From Empedobacter falsenii (GTDB taxonomy: Bacteria > Bacteroidota > Bacteroidia > Flavobacteriales > Weeksellaceae): a stretch of DNA of 64,000 nt. A program made the position numbers and the translations under genes. The notes below the pieces were generated by a model. That model did not search any database and had not been told where the DNA came from. It worked only from the letters and a program-made list of their open reading frames with translations. The stretch spans positions 1-64,000 of the forward strand of contig NZ_JAAGKM010000006.1 of assembly GCF_019308355.1 (NCBI RefSeq), written 5' to 3'. Shown here piece after piece: positions 51,459 through 61,777 of the stretch. How positions within the stretch are numbered: position 1 is the first letter of the stretch; every line of letters starts with the position of its first letter.

Positions 51459-53663
51459 CTAAAACCAGTAACCTAAACTTAAATTAAATAATCCTTTTTT
51501 TGTGTAAGGCGAATAACTCCAAATAAAATTTAAAGGACCTAATGGACTATCGTAGCCATAGGTAATGCCGTACCCAAGATATTTGTAATCTGTTAAACTC
51601 AATTGCTCAAATCTATCTGTGATATTTGCTATATTCATAAATAGACTTGTGTAATGATTTTTCAAAATTCTAGCTTGAATATGGGATCCAAACATTAATT
51701 GATTATCACCAATCGCAGAACCAAAAGGAAGCCCATAAAACTTAGTGTAATTGAAAAAATCTTGTTCAACATAACCTCCGATATAAAACTTCTGAGGCAT
51801 TGTTACATTATCGTTGAAAAAGGTTCCAAAGTTAGCAGTAAATCTGTAACTTAGGAAATTATTTAACGGAAAATTTGCCTCTAAACTTGATTCTAACAAA
51901 TAGTTATTTTCAAACCCAGTTACATTAGAATCAAATAAATACTTGAAACTTCCATCAAATTTTAAACCACTACGCGCAAAATTTGCATTATTTCGATTAT
52001 CTGCTTTGATATATCCATACGCTTTCCAATAATAACCTTCGGATTTTGCTGGAAATTCCTCATTAGAAGCAATAAAATTATTCGTGAAAACTTTTGTGTA
52101 TTGATGCTCTAATCCAACGCCAATAGCAAATTTTTCTTTGATAGTCGATTGAATGTAGATTTGATTGATGTATTCTCTAAAGTTATAATTTACTTTTTTG
52201 TAGATATTATCCTGGCCAAAGAAGTTTCTTAGATCAATTTCTTTATCAAAATAATGTGAAAAAGAGTTGAAGCCGATACTTGGAAGATATCCATTATCAA
52301 TGAAAAAATTGATGTTATATCGCGCATAATCACCAACCACAACATCAGCAGAAAGCACCGAGTTTTTGACAAATAAATTCTTTGAAGTGAAGTTTAAAAG
52401 TAATCCTGTTTTAAATAAATCATCGTAATGTAATCCAAATCGGATAGATTGTTTGGTCTTATTTTCTTGAACTTTTAACGTTAATAAATTTTCTTCATCG
52501 TTAATTTCTGAGATTTTATACGTGATATTATTGAAGTTTCCAGAAGCATATAGTTTCGAAATTCCAGCTTTTAAATCATCATATTTTATAATTTCAGGAG
52601 TACGAATTCTTAGCTTACCTTCGATATAATTTGTGTTGAAATTTTTCAATCCTTCAACTTCGATTTCTTTGACCAAAACATAATCATCAAGTTTGATTTC
52701 GTTTCGAGTTTTGTTCGAAGCATGCTGTTTTTTTGCAATTTCTTTGAGTTGATCATACACTTTTTCTGAAGCAATAAGTCCGCGATTATAAATAGAATCT
52801 ACTTCGTCAAAACTCGTGACAGCATATTCTTTTAACTCTGGTTTAATCAATAAATCGACTAATTTCTTTTGTTCATTTGTTTTTTTAACGATGCTCATCG
52901 TCATAATTTGACTCAAAATATCAATCGCTGAATTGAGGTCTTCACCCTTTTGCAAACCATCTCCAAGCTCAACTCCGATAATGATATCGGCACCCATTTC
53001 TTTTACTTCTTTGACAGGGAAATTATTGACAACGCCGCCATCAACATAAATTTTTCCGTCAATTGTAACAGGATCCAACATGGTAGGATAAGCGCCAGAA
53101 GCTAAAATTACGCGAGGTAAAAATCCTGAACGAAACACTTTTTCTTCACCAGTTTCGAGATTTGTTCCAATGCAAACAAATGGTGTGGGAAGTTGATTGA
53201 AATCGTCGATATTGTGAACTGGGCGTAGTAGATATGTTAATAAATCTAATGGACCTTGCCCTTTAGAAAAAGCATTTGGAATGGTTAGTTTGAACTTATC
53301 AAAAGGTAATTCTAAGATATACTTTTCTTTGTATGCTTTTTCAAAAAAAGGAATTTCTGCACGTTCTTTATTTTGTGAAATCAAAGAAGAAATATCCAGT
53401 TGATACATGATTTTTTGAAGTTCATCGGGAGTATAACCAGCCGCATATAACCCGCCGATAATCGCTCCCATACTTGTTCCTCCAACATAGTCAATCTTAA
53501 TTCCAGCTTCTTCTATTTTCTTTAAAGCACCAACATGTGCATAACCTTTTGCGCCACCACCACTCAATACAACACCAACTTTTAATCGTGTGGAATCATT
53601 CTTCGTTTCTTGTGCAAAAGAAATCGATGAAAAGAGTATTACGAAAGTGAAAAATCTACGCAT
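51459..53663 (-). CDS. Patatin-like phospholipase fused to POTRA and outer-membrane barrel
   Basis: A 734-residue outer-membrane protein of the PlpD/type Vd-secretion layout. After a signal peptide (FFTFVILFSSISFAQ) comes the patatin domain (about 28-300) with oxyanion loop SGGGAKG (34-40), nucleophile Ser64 in GGTSMG and Asp208 in YVDGGVVNNFP, a complete catalytic dyad. A POTRA-like region (about 335-410, VKEIEVEGLKNFNTNYIEGKL) precedes a 16-strand-type barrel to the end, finishing in an aromatic residue (LGYWF). The start at 53663 (MRRFFTF) is preferred to a TTG eleven codons earlier, which would disrupt the signal peptide. It leads the operon with ybeY and mnmG. Confidence 0.92.
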   Translation of the reverse strand: MRRFFTFVILFSSISFAQETKNDSTRLKVGVVLSGGGAKGYAHVGALKKIEEAGIKIDYVGGTSMGAIIGGLYAAGYTPDELQKIMYQLDISSLISQNKERAEIPFFEKAYKEKYILELPFDKFKLTIPNAFSKGQGPLDLLTYLLRPVHNIDDFNQLPTPFVCIGTNLETGEEKVFRSGFLPRVILASGAYPTMLDPVTIDGKIYVDGGVVNNFPVKEVKEMGADIIIGVELGDGLQKGEDLNSAIDILSQIMTMSIVKKTNEQKKLVDLLIKPELKEYAVTSFDEVDSIYNRGLIASEKVYDQLKEIAKKQHASNKTRNEIKLDDYVLVKEIEVEGLKNFNTNYIEGKLRIRTPEIIKYDDLKAGISKLYASGNFNNITYKISEINDEENLLTLKVQENKTKQSIRFGLHYDDLFKTGLLLNFTSKNLFVKNSVLSADVVVGDYARYNINFFIDNGYLPSIGFNSFSHYFDKEIDLRNFFGQDNIYKKVNYNFREYINQIYIQSTIKEKFAIGVGLEHQYTKVFTNNFIASNEEFPAKSEGYYWKAYGYIKADNRNNANFARSGLKFDGSFKYLFDSNVTGFENNYLLESSLEANFPLNNFLSYRFTANFGTFFNDNVTMPQKFYIGGYVEQDFFNYTKFYGLPFGSAIGDNQLMFGSHIQARILKNHYTSLFMNIANITDRFEQLSLTDYKYLGYGITYGYDSPLGPLNFIWSYSPYTKKGLFNLSLGYWF

Positions 53664-53729
53664 GAATTGATCTAAATTGAGGAATAAAGATAGCAATTTT
53701 GAATCTAAGTTGTAGAATTGATACTTTAA

Positions 53730-54008
53730 CTATTCAACATTATTTTCATAACAACTTAAATGATATGAAAATTTCGAAAAGTCGGGAAAAAAAGCTTTAT
53801 TTACTTTTAGAAAAGGCTTTAATTTTTCTATTTGTGAAGCAGAAAGTGGATATGAATCATAAATTTCTGTTGGATAATCGTCGTCATATAAGATGAAATT
53901 ATCTAAATGGTTTAAGATTTGTTCAGTAGATATCTCTAATTCAAATTCATTGTTTAATGAATCATCAGAATTATTATACTCTTCAATTAATCTAATTATT
54001 TTATCCAT
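53730..54008 (-). CDS. Small acidic hypothetical protein
   Basis: A 92-residue cytoplasmic protein, rich in Asp and Glu, with a helical start (MDKIIRLIEEYNNSDDSLNNEF), a central LDNFILYDDDYPTEIYDSYPLSASQIEKLKPFL and an aromatic C-terminus. The size and acidity recall immunity proteins of toxin systems, but there is no toxin next to it and I do not recognise the family. It is a single-gene unit upstream of the patatin operon on the same strand, with its own start context. Confidence 0.55.
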   Translation of the reverse strand: MDKIIRLIEEYNNSDDSLNNEFELEISTEQILNHLDNFILYDDDYPTEIYDSYPLSASQIEKLKPFLKVNKAFFPDFSKFSYHLSCYENNVE

Positions 54009-54023
54009 TTATTTTTTTGAAAA

Positions 54024-54057
54024 ATACAAAAAAAGAGCTACTTTTCAGTAACTCTTT
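54024..54057 (-). terminator. Terminator of tdk-murF/alr
   Basis: AAAGAGcTACT (54032-54042) pairs with AGTAACTCTTT (54047-54057) with one mismatch; on the minus strand a T run follows. It overlaps the region just before the small acidic gene. Confidence 0.7.
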
Positions 54058-54064
54058 CTGTATA

Positions 54065-56530
54065 TTATTCTTTGTAATAAACGCGTTTTATTCGTTGGGA
54101 AACCGAAGTCAAGACTTCATAAGGAATTGTTCCTAACCATTCGGTAACGTCAGCAATTGTTGGTGAATCACCAAAAATAGTCACTTCATCACCTTCTTTA
54201 CATGGAATATCGGTAACATCAACCATCATCATATCCATACAAATGGTTCCGGTAATTGTAGCTAAATGTCCATTGATACCAACTTTTCCTATTCCATAAC
54301 CAAGCGAACGACGAATACCGTCTGCATAACCAACAGGTAATGTTGCAATTTTGGTATGACGCTCCGCTGTAAAACGACGACCATAACTTACAGTTTCGCC
54401 TTTTTCAATCTCAGAAATCTGAGAAATTACCGTTTTGAAACGCACAACAGGTTTCAAATATTTCTCCATAAAATCGGTATATTCAGAGTAGCCATACATC
54501 CCGATTCCTAAGCGAACCATGTCATATTGATGCTCTCCATATGCTACAATTCCAGGAGAATTTAACGCATGTTTGATTGGTTTTATGTTTAATGCAGTTG
54601 TAATTGCCGCATAACTGTTATCAAAACGATTCAATTGGTATCTTGCATAATCTTCCTCCTCAGGCATATCAGCAGTTGCTAAATGCGTGAAAATTGAACG
54701 AACATAGACATGTGAATTATCTTTTAGAATGGCAATTAGCTCTTCGAAATCATCTTCATGAAAACCAAGACGATTCATACCTGTTTCCATTTTTAGGTGA
54801 ATTGGATAAGGCGAAGAAATCTGTTTTTCTTGTAGTTTCTGAATAAATAGTTTCAAGACGCGCAAACTATAGATCTCCGGCTCCAACTGATAATCGATAA
54901 CCGTAGAATAACTACTTTGTTCCGGATTCATCACGATGATTGGAACGGTAATTCCAGCTTCGCGCAATTCTTTTCCTTCATCTGCAATCGCTACGCCCAA
55001 GAAATCGACACCGTTATTTTGTAAGGTATTTGCCACCTCAAAACTTCCCGTTCCATAACTGTTCGCTTTCACCATGCACATCAATTTTGTGGTAGGTTTT
55101 AGCAACGAACGGTACACATTTATATTCTCGATAAGGTGTTGTAAATTAATTTCGAGAACAGAATCGTTGGAACGTGTTTCTAATTCATTCGAGATTTTTT
55201 CTAATTTGAACGGACGAGCACCTTTTAATAAAATAGCTTCGTTGTCGACATTTTGATGTTTGAACTGTTCTAAGAATTCTTCAGTCGAATTAAATGAACG
55301 AACATACGATTGAAACAAATTTTTGAACTGCGAAATTTTTTCACCAATCAAAACGATTTCATCAAAATGATAAGGATTCACTAAATCGGCAGCTTGTTGA
55401 TATAAATCGTGGTCAGATAAGTTACTTTGTAAAATATCTGTCAACACTAACGATTTTTTGTCGCGTGGTTGTTGATTTAACACATTTAAACCAATTTTTA
55501 ATGAATTTAGATCAGAATTGAAGGTATCATTAATTAAAATTGAATGATTAATCGCTTCTTTAATTTCCAAACGCATTTCGATTGGTAGAAGTTGACTAAA
55601 TTCGTTTTTAAGTTGTTTATAATCAATATTTAAACTAATTAAAGTTGTTAAGCAAATTAAACTATTTTTAATCGAAGCATCATCGATAAAAGGAATCGAA
55701 TAGGTGAATTCTTCTTGATTATGTAAAATAGAAATTTGTGTATTAGTTTGATTACTTTGTATTTGCTTGATTTGTACAGTGGCAGAATTGGAGTAACCAT
55801 ATGTATATTTATCTATTTGTGCTAAATGAGCGTTTTCAAGAATAGCTTGATGTACTTTTTCATTTTCGATATTGAAAACTAATTTATCAACATGAGAAAA
55901 TAGTTTCAGTTTTTCTTGAATCAATTCATCTTGATTTTTGAAATTCTCTAAATGCGCTTCTCCGATTTTTGTCAACACACCAATTGTAGGTTGAATAATT
56001 TCTTCGAGATTTTGCATTTCATTTGGCATCGAAATTCCAGCTTCGAAAATACCCAAATCGTTTTTCTCTTCCATTTGCAAAACAGAAAGTGCTGCTCCGA
56101 ATTGAGAATTGTAACTTTTTGGACTACGAACAATCGAGAATTTTTTCCATAACAATTGATTCAACCATTCTTTAACAATCGTTTTTCCATTGGAACCGGT
56201 AATTCCGATCACAGGAAAATGAAATTGTTTGCGATGAATTTTTGCCCAATTTTGTAAAGCAAGTAGTGGATTTTCGACCTCGATAAAATTTGCATGAGGC
56301 AAATTTGTCAACGCTTTTTCCACGACAAAATTTCGAATTCCTCTTTGATAAGCGTCTTGCAAATACAAATGCCCGTCTTTTTGGTTTCCGTGAAAAGCAA
56401 AGAAAATTCCGTGAGTTGGATTGACAATCATGCGCGAATCAAAGAAAATTTGATCGATGATTTCGTCTCCATTTCCAATCAAAGTACCGTTGATGATACT
56501 TGCAATTTGATTTAGATTATAAGTTTTCAA
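54065..56530 (-). CDS. Fused MurF ligase / alanine racemase
   Basis: An 821-residue two-domain enzyme for peptidoglycan precursors. The N-terminal half is MurF (adds D-Ala-D-Ala to UDP-MurNAc-tripeptide): P-loop [14 protein letters not shown] near 109-122, [15 protein letters not shown], and [15 protein letters not shown]. From about 455 the alanine racemase begins, with the PLP lysine in [13 protein letters not shown] and the catalytic region [10 protein letters not shown], then [26 protein letters not shown]. The racemase makes the D-alanine the ligase pathway needs. This fusion is usual in Bacteroidota. The TTG at 56530 is chosen as start because earlier codons run far into tdk. Confidence 0.93.
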   Translation of the reverse strand: MKTYNLNQIASIINGTLIGNGDEIIDQIFFDSRMIVNPTHGIFFAFHGNQKDGHLYLQDAYQRGIRNFVVEKALTNLPHANFIEVENPLLALQNWAKIHRKQFHFPVIGITGSNGKTIVKEWLNQLLWKKFSIVRSPKSYNSQFGAALSVLQMEEKNDLGIFEAGISMPNEMQNLEEIIQPTIGVLTKIGEAHLENFKNQDELIQEKLKLFSHVDKLVFNIENEKVHQAILENAHLAQIDKYTYGYSNSATVQIKQIQSNQTNTQISILHNQEEFTYSIPFIDDASIKNSLICLTTLISLNIDYKQLKNEFSQLLPIEMRLEIKEAINHSILINDTFNSDLNSLKIGLNVLNQQPRDKKSLVLTDILQSNLSDHDLYQQAADLVNPYHFDEIVLIGEKISQFKNLFQSYVRSFNSTEEFLEQFKHQNVDNEAILLKGARPFKLEKISNELETRSNDSVLEINLQHLIENINVYRSLLKPTTKLMCMVKANSYGTGSFEVANTLQNNGVDFLGVAIADEGKELREAGITVPIIVMNPEQSSYSTVIDYQLEPEIYSLRVLKLFIQKLQEKQISSPYPIHLKMETGMNRLGFHEDDFEELIAILKDNSHVYVRSIFTHLATADMPEEEDYARYQLNRFDNSYAAITTALNIKPIKHALNSPGIVAYGEHQYDMVRLGIGMYGYSEYTDFMEKYLKPVVRFKTVISQISEIEKGETVSYGRRFTAERHTKIATLPVGYADGIRRSLGYGIGKVGINGHLATITGTICMDMMMVDVTDIPCKEGDEVTIFGDSPTIADVTEWLGTIPYEVLTSVSQRIKRVYYKE

Positions 56531-57113
56531 CTTTGTGTTTGTTATGTTCTTCCCAGAAAGCAACTCGGCTTAATGGTTCGTATTCTAGTACTTCGCCAAG
56601 CTCTACAAGGCGATCACTGTCAATTTTTCGGTGCGAATAATTGGCTAAATTTCCTGTACGAACGCAGATTGCATGCACTTTTGTTACATACTCGGCAGTC
56701 GCCATTAAATTGGGCATTGGACCAAAAGGACGACCTTTGAAATCCATATCCAAACCAGCAACAATAACGCGTTTGCCTTCATTCGCCAATTGATTGGCTA
56801 CGTCTACAATACCGTCATCAAAAAATTGTGCCTCATCAATTCCTACCACATCGCAATCATCAGCCAATAATAAAATTGCTGAAGAATATTCAACCGGCGT
56901 TGATGTAATAGAATTTTGATTGTGCGAAACGACTTCTCGGTCAGCATAACGCGTATCTACCGTAGGTTTGAAGATTTCGACACGTTGCTTGGCAAATTCG
57001 GCACGTTTTAGACGGCGTATAAGTTCTTCGGTTTTACCAGAAAACATTGAGCCACAGATGACTTCTATCCATCCACTTTTTTTGTTATGATTAAAGGTAT
57101 TTTCGAGGAACAT
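56517..57113 (-). CDS. tdk: Thymidine kinase
   Basis: Phosphorylates thymidine in the salvage of DNA precursors. The 198-residue type II enzyme has P-loop [15 protein letters not shown] (about 21-35), the DEAQFFD motif (about 91-97) with the catalytic acid, [14 protein letters not shown] and the lasso region [25 protein letters not shown]. The four cysteines that bind structural zinc in E. coli are mostly missing; only one Cys is left in that segment, as in some Bacteroidota enzymes. It overlaps the start of the murF-alr gene by 14 bp. Confidence 0.95.
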   Translation of the reverse strand: MFLENTFNHNKKSGWIEVICGSMFSGKTEELIRRLKRAEFAKQRVEIFKPTVDTRYADREVVSHNQNSITSTPVEYSSAILLLADDCDVVGIDEAQFFDDGIVDVANQLANEGKRVIVAGLDMDFKGRPFGPMPNLMATAEYVTKVHAICVRTGNLANYSHRKIDSDRLVELGEVLEYEPLSRVAFWEEHNKHKVENL

Positions 57114-57144
57114 AGTTCAAATAATTTAGATTAAAATATGAGAA

Positions 57145-57152
57145 CAAATTTA
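57145..57152 (-). promoter_or_regulatory. -7 box of the tdk promoter
   Basis: TAAATTTG on the minus strand, 31 bp before the ATG, similar to other promoters in the window. No clear -33 is seen. Confidence 0.5.
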
Positions 57153-57260
57153 CGGAATAAATTAGTTGGGAAATGTAAAAAATATAAATAAAGCTGATTG
57201 TATAACAAATGGAAAAGTTTTGCGTTTTATCAACAAAACAATCCAATTATTGTATTAAGT

Positions 57261-57827
57261 ATGAAAAAAATTTTATTAAGCACTTTATTAATTTCTTTGT
57301 TTTTAACATTATCTTCTTGTGGTGACAAAAAAGGAGGAAGAAATGATTTGTCAGAAACTGAAGAAGTAGAAAAAGATTCGACAAAAGGTTTAGTAGTAAC
57401 ATTAGAAGGGGTATTTCCTACAAATGATACTTATCAATTGTTTTATTCTAATTCTGATCAATTTGATGAGAAAAAATCTCTTCATATTCCAGTTTTTGGT
57501 CAACAAGTGTTACAGAAAATTGTTTTTGAAATTCCAGATGGAGCAAAACCAAGTTTTATTCGCATTGATTTAGGATCAAATCCAGCACAAACTTCAGCTA
57601 CTATTAAAGAAGTTAATTTTAGATTTAATGAAAATGAATTTAAAATAGAGAATAAAGATGTAGTTGGAAAGTTCTTTGCTAATAACCCAAGTATTGAATA
57701 TAATCCAGTTACTTTATCATTTAATTTAAAAATAGATCAGAACAATGTTTATGATCCGTTCATCATTAGTAATGATGAATTAAAAAAATCTTTAAATAAA
57801 TTATATAGTTCAGAATCTGCTAAATAA
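57261..57827 (+). CDS. Lipoprotein of unknown function
   Basis: A 188-residue lipoprotein. The ATG at 57261 gives a signal (ILLSTLLISLFLTLSSCGDKK, split here by the cleavage point at Cys20); the reading open from 57198 would put 21 polar residues before it and is rejected. The mature protein is a single beta-rich domain (VVTLEGVFPTNDTYQLFYSN, KIVFEIPDGAKPSFIRIDLG, NPVTLSFNLKID). It lies 17 bp before the sugar transferase gene on the same strand, so it may be the first gene of the polysaccharide locus; that link is from position only. Confidence 0.75.
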   Translation: MKKILLSTLLISLFLTLSSCGDKKGGRNDLSETEEVEKDSTKGLVVTLEGVFPTNDTYQLFYSNSDQFDEKKSLHIPVFGQQVLQKIVFEIPDGAKPSFIRIDLGSNPAQTSATIKEVNFRFNENEFKIENKDVVGKFFANNPSIEYNPVTLSFNLKIDQNNVYDPFIISNDELKKSLNKLYSSESAK

Positions 57828-57844
57828 TTTAAAATAAAGATACT

Positions 57845-59278
57845 ATGTATAGAAAAAGAAACTGGTTTTTGTATTTTGTACCACAAATGTTTGATTTCAT
57901 TTGTGTAATCAGTTTTTTTCTCATATTTGTTCGGCTTCAGTATATATATTTTTACCCCAAAGAGCATCTTCCTTTGATGCATATACCTTCTTATATAGAA
58001 GTTTTTGAAGCACATTACAAAGCATTGATATTATTATTAATTTCGTGGTTTGTTATTGCTCAAAACATAAAATTATATGAAGACTCTAGGAAAACGAAAC
58101 TAATCAAAAATATAAAAAGAGTTTTTCTTCAATTGATTTATTTTTCAATCATTTTATTTGCAATTTCTGGATTGAAAGAGTATGATCTGATGTCATTTTA
58201 CTTGGGATTAATTTACATTTCAATACTCTTAGTTTTAATGATTAGTTTTCGATTGTTTATGTTTTTTTATAAACGATCTAGACATAAATCTGGTGAAGAT
58301 TTGATGAATATTTTGATTGTTGATGAGAATATTAATACTAAAAAATTTGTCGAAATTATTGAATTAAGAAAAGAGCTTGGATTTAAACTTTCGGGTAATT
58401 TTTCTTACGGAACTAAATTTTATTTGAAAAATGATAGACTTTTCTATGATAATGAAGATGTAGAAGATTTTATTGTAGAAAATGATATTCATCAAATTTT
58501 TATTTCTCAATTTGGTACAATTGATAAAAATGTTTACCGTAAAATATCAATTTTAGCAGAACAAAATCATATTGAGTTAAACTATATTCCATATTCTATT
58601 TATAATAATTTTACAAATTTGAAAATAGACTATATTGATACATTACCGATATTAGAAGTAAAGAGATTTCCATTGGATTTATCATATAATCAATTTGTTA
58701 AATTTTGTTTTGATAAAGTTTTTGCATTATTTATCTGTATATTTATTTTGAGTTGGTTAATACCGGTTATTTCCATTTTTGTTTTATTGGATTCTAAAGG
58801 ACCTATATTTTTTATACAGAAAAGAAATGGACTAAATGGGAATGAATTTGATTGTATTAAGTTTAGGACAATGCGTCAATCTAAATTAAATTCTATAAAA
58901 GCGACTGTTCGTAATGATGCTAGAATTACGAAGGTAGGTTCTTTTCTTAGAAAAACTTCTTTAGATGAAATGCCACAATTTATAAATGTATTATTAGGTG
59001 ATATGTCTATTGTTGGCCCTCGCCCTCATATGATTTCTCAAGATAGTTATTATAAAGAAATTATAGAAAAATATAACTTGAGACATTATGTAAAACCAGG
59101 TATTACAGGTCTTTCTCAAGTAAAAGGTTATCGAGGAGCTATTGATTCTGATGAGGACATGGAAAAACGTATTAGAACAGATGTATATTACGTGCGCAAT
59201 TGGTCGTATTTATTAGATATACAAATTATTTATCAAACCATTATGTTAGTGATAAAAGGAGACGAAAACGCAATTTAA
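57845..59278 (+). CDS. Undecaprenyl-phosphate sugar phosphotransferase
   Basis: Starts a surface polysaccharide unit by transferring a hexose-1-phosphate to undecaprenyl phosphate at the cytoplasmic membrane face. The 477-residue protein has four N-terminal membrane helices (about 10-140), a middle cytoplasmic CoA-binding-like domain (about 155-260), a helix near 290-315 and the C-terminal catalytic domain of the polyprenyl glycosylphosphotransferase family: KGPIFFIQKRNGLNGNEFDCIKFRTM, RNDARITKVGSFLRKTSLDEMPQF, GDMSIVGPRPHM and GITGLSQVKGYRG. Layout is as in WcaJ/WbaP enzymes. The sugar (often glucose or galactose) cannot be read from sequence. Confidence 0.95.
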   Translation: MYRKRNWFLYFVPQMFDFICVISFFLIFVRLQYIYFYPKEHLPLMHIPSYIEVFEAHYKALILLLISWFVIAQNIKLYEDSRKTKLIKNIKRVFLQLIYFSIILFAISGLKEYDLMSFYLGLIYISILLVLMISFRLFMFFYKRSRHKSGEDLMNILIVDENINTKKFVEIIELRKELGFKLSGNFSYGTKFYLKNDRLFYDNEDVEDFIVENDIHQIFISQFGTIDKNVYRKISILAEQNHIELNYIPYSIYNNFTNLKIDYIDTLPILEVKRFPLDLSYNQFVKFCFDKVFALFICIFILSWLIPVISIFVLLDSKGPIFFIQKRNGLNGNEFDCIKFRTMRQSKLNSIKATVRNDARITKVGSFLRKTSLDEMPQFINVLLGDMSIVGPRPHMISQDSYYKEIIEKYNLRHYVKPGITGLSQVKGYRGAIDSDEDMEKRIRTDVYYVRNWSYLLDIQIIYQTIMLVIKGDENAI

Positions 59279-59287
59279 AATAAACAA

Positions 59288-59323
59288 AAATCACTCAAAT
59301 TTGGATTGAAGTGATTTTTTTAT
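59288..59323. terminator. Terminator after the sugar transferase gene
   Basis: AAATCACT (59288-59295) pairs with AGTGATTT (59310-59317), followed on the plus strand by a T run. The convergent gene ends inside this hairpin at 59295. Confidence 0.7.
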
Positions 59324-60590
59324 TTTGATTCGTTCTGTGAAAAATACAATACAATAATATGAAAAATACAATACCTCTTTGTCTATGAAATAGAGATTCT
59401 GTAAACATAATTGAGGTTGTTAGAATCGCATAAAATAGAAAGACAAAATCATTATATTTTAACGCTTTTATCCAATTGTAACTAACCATCAGCATTAATA
59501 ATATCAATCCAAAAATACCCAATTCTGCAAAAGATTGTATGTATTGGTTATGAAAATTTAATGTACCATAATAGTCAACTAAATGATTTTCTTGTTGTTT
59601 TTGTACAATTTTACCCTGTCCAGCAGAAGCTCCAAAACCTTTCCAAAATATAGGGTATTCATTCAAAAACTCTTTGAATAATCGAGCTTGATACAATCGA
59701 AAAGCAGTTCCATTAAAATAATATTCTGGTCCAAAATCTTTTTGTTCCCAAGCATTTTTTAGAGAAACATTAATAATTCCATTTTCAAGTGTTTCATTTT
59801 GAGTTGTATTTTGAATTTCTAAATCAAATCGTTCTTTTATTTTAGAACTCAATGGAATCATTAATAAGATAAATGCACCACTAATAATGATGATGTTTTT
59901 CTTTTTGAAGATAGATTTTGTATAGAAGAAACTAAGCAAAGTAGCTAACAATGTAATGACAATTACATTTTTAGATGACAATAAAATTAAGAAAGAAAAG
60001 AGTAAAATTACACTAACAATATCATACCATTTTTTATTTTTTTTGATAAATAGATTGATGAATGCAAAGGAGATAAACAATGATATATAAATGGCATTTA
60101 CCTCTAATGTGACTAAATCGTGGTAAAAAAAATGATGTGATTCTCCGGTTATAATAAATCGATAAAATGCTCTACATAGATAAAAAATAGTGGCAATGAC
60201 CATTAAATAGCTATAATTATTAAAAATTGTTTCCCTTTTTGTACGATTAAATTTTGGTAAAAAAGAAAATAGGAGAGGCAATGCAATAAAGAAAAGTCCT
60301 TTCGAGAGATACTTAATTGTTTCTTTAATCTCTATTGTCCATATTAATGATATTACACAAAGTAAATAATATAAAACAGGAATTAACAAGGCAAAAGAAA
60401 ATTTGAAATAAAGCTGTTTATAATTTAATAGCGTTAGTACAAAGAACAAACCGAATGTAATATTAATAAATGCAAATGGTAAAGGCAATGAAGCTAATAG
60501 TAATGAAATACTTATTGTATGTAAAAAGCTTATGTTGGAAGAGTATTTATTTATTATTGATAACATTTGCGATATGCTATATTTTGACAT
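59295..60590 (-). CDS. O-antigen ligase / Wzy-like membrane protein
   Basis: A 431-residue protein with about 11 membrane helices and a large outer loop (about 250-350), the layout of O-antigen ligases (WaaL) and polymerases (Wzy). The loop ends in GFGASAGQ and a conserved histidine-containing region HNQYIQSFAELGIFGLILL that matches the ligase signature position. It would join or polymerise lipid-linked sugar units on the periplasmic side. The stop lies within the terminator shared with the convergent transferase gene. It follows the GT4 gene with no gap. Confidence 0.8.
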   Translation of the reverse strand: MSKYSISQMLSIINKYSSNISFLHTISISLLLASLPLPFAFINITFGLFFVLTLLNYKQLYFKFSFALLIPVLYYLLCVISLIWTIEIKETIKYLSKGLFFIALPLLFSFLPKFNRTKRETIFNNYSYLMVIATIFYLCRAFYRFIITGESHHFFYHDLVTLEVNAIYISLFISFAFINLFIKKNKKWYDIVSVILLFSFLILLSSKNVIVITLLATLLSFFYTKSIFKKKNIIIISGAFILLMIPLSSKIKERFDLEIQNTTQNETLENGIINVSLKNAWEQKDFGPEYYFNGTAFRLYQARLFKEFLNEYPIFWKGFGASAGQGKIVQKQQENHLVDYYGTLNFHNQYIQSFAELGIFGLILLMLMVSYNWIKALKYNDFVFLFYAILTTSIMFTESLFHRQRGIVFFILLYCIFHRTNQNKKITSIQI

Positions 60591-61676
60591 TTATTCAACT
60601 TCTTTAAGTAAATTATAATATTTCTGATTAATAATATTCCAACTAAATTCTGTAGAAATTGCTGTTCTATTTTGATTAATTTTTTCCAATTCATTTTTCT
60701 TTTCTAAATTGTTATATAATTCTTTTACATGATTTGCATTAGAAAAGTAAAATGCATTTTCTTTTAGAACACCTTTGTTAAATTCGTTATCATTTGCACA
60801 AATTAGACAATTAGAAGCCATGGCTTCTAACAGAGATGGATTTGTCCCTCCTACAGAATGTCCATGAAAATATAAACGTGAATAATAACGAATATTGTTT
60901 AATTCATCAAAATTATAAATTCCTCCTGTAAAAATAATGTTAGAAAAGGCTTTATACTTTTCTTTCAAGAATTCTCCGTAAGGTGTTTCATGCTTTCCAA
61001 TAACTAAAAAAGTTTCTTTTTTTGAAGAAGAAGTTACTCCATCAAGAATCATTTCAAGATTATTTTCAGGCTCAAATCGTGCAATTAAAAGACTGTATTT
61101 TTCTTTTTCGATGTTATATTTTTTTAGAATAGCTTCATCTGGATTTGTAAAGTTATCTGCACCATAAGCAATATAAGTAGAACTTTTATTGTACTTATTT
61201 TTCAGATACGTTTGTATACCTAAAGAATCTGCTATTAAATGATCAGAATGTATAGCGCCTAATTTTTCAGCATATTTTAAGAAATTTTGAACTTTTTTCG
61301 AATATTTACTTCGCTTCCATTCTAAACCATCCATATTGGTTACAATTTTCGCTTTTTTAGGCATTAACCACCACCAAATAGTACTACTTGTATAACCTAA
61401 CTGTAAAATAATATCAAAACTTCGTTTACGAGCGTCTAAAATACAATTCAAATCATATATAAACTGTCCTGCTGTTCCCATTTTATCTTCAGGATCTTTG
61501 CAGTGAATTAATTTAACTCCGTTAAAAGTATTTTTTTTATACGGGTGTAAAGAAGAGTTGTAAACATAAACATCTTCTCCTTGATTGGCTAAATAAACAG
61601 CAAAAAATTCTGCAAATTGTTCAAATCCACCGTGATAATTTGGAATTCCTCTTGTTCCTAAAATGGCAATTTTCAT
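60591..61676 (-). CDS. Family 4 glycosyltransferase (rhamnosyltransferase-like)
   Basis: A 361-residue retaining transferase. The start MKIAILGTRGIPNYHGGFEQFAE is the DUF1972 signature found in rhamnosyltransferases of polysaccharide loci; the C-terminal GT4 domain has SLLIARFEPENNLEMILDG and the donor-binding EAMASNCLI (SVGGTNPSLLEAMAS). Donor and acceptor sugars are unknown, although the signature favours rhamnose or a related deoxysugar. It abuts the O-antigen ligase-like gene downstream (0-bp gap), so both come from one transcript starting near 61.7 kb. Confidence 0.88.
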   Translation of the reverse strand: MKIAILGTRGIPNYHGGFEQFAEFFAVYLANQGEDVYVYNSSLHPYKKNTFNGVKLIHCKDPEDKMGTAGQFIYDLNCILDARKRSFDIILQLGYTSSTIWWWLMPKKAKIVTNMDGLEWKRSKYSKKVQNFLKYAEKLGAIHSDHLIADSLGIQTYLKNKYNKSSTYIAYGADNFTNPDEAILKKYNIEKEKYSLLIARFEPENNLEMILDGVTSSSKKETFLVIGKHETPYGEFLKEKYKAFSNIIFTGGIYNFDELNNIRYYSRLYFHGHSVGGTNPSLLEAMASNCLICANDNEFNKGVLKENAFYFSNANHVKELYNNLEKKNELEKINQNRTAISTEFSWNIINQKYYNLLKEVE

Positions 61677-61777
61677 AAATGATGTATATTCGAATCTAAA
61701 ATATTCTAAATTCTTTATAATAAACGTATTTGAAAATAGTTTATTGAAAGAAGTAGTACTTTTATTGAAATTTATTT

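Noticed and set aside
53730-54008. Immunity protein of a toxin system
   Set aside because: Only size and acidity fit; no toxin or secretion gene is adjacent.
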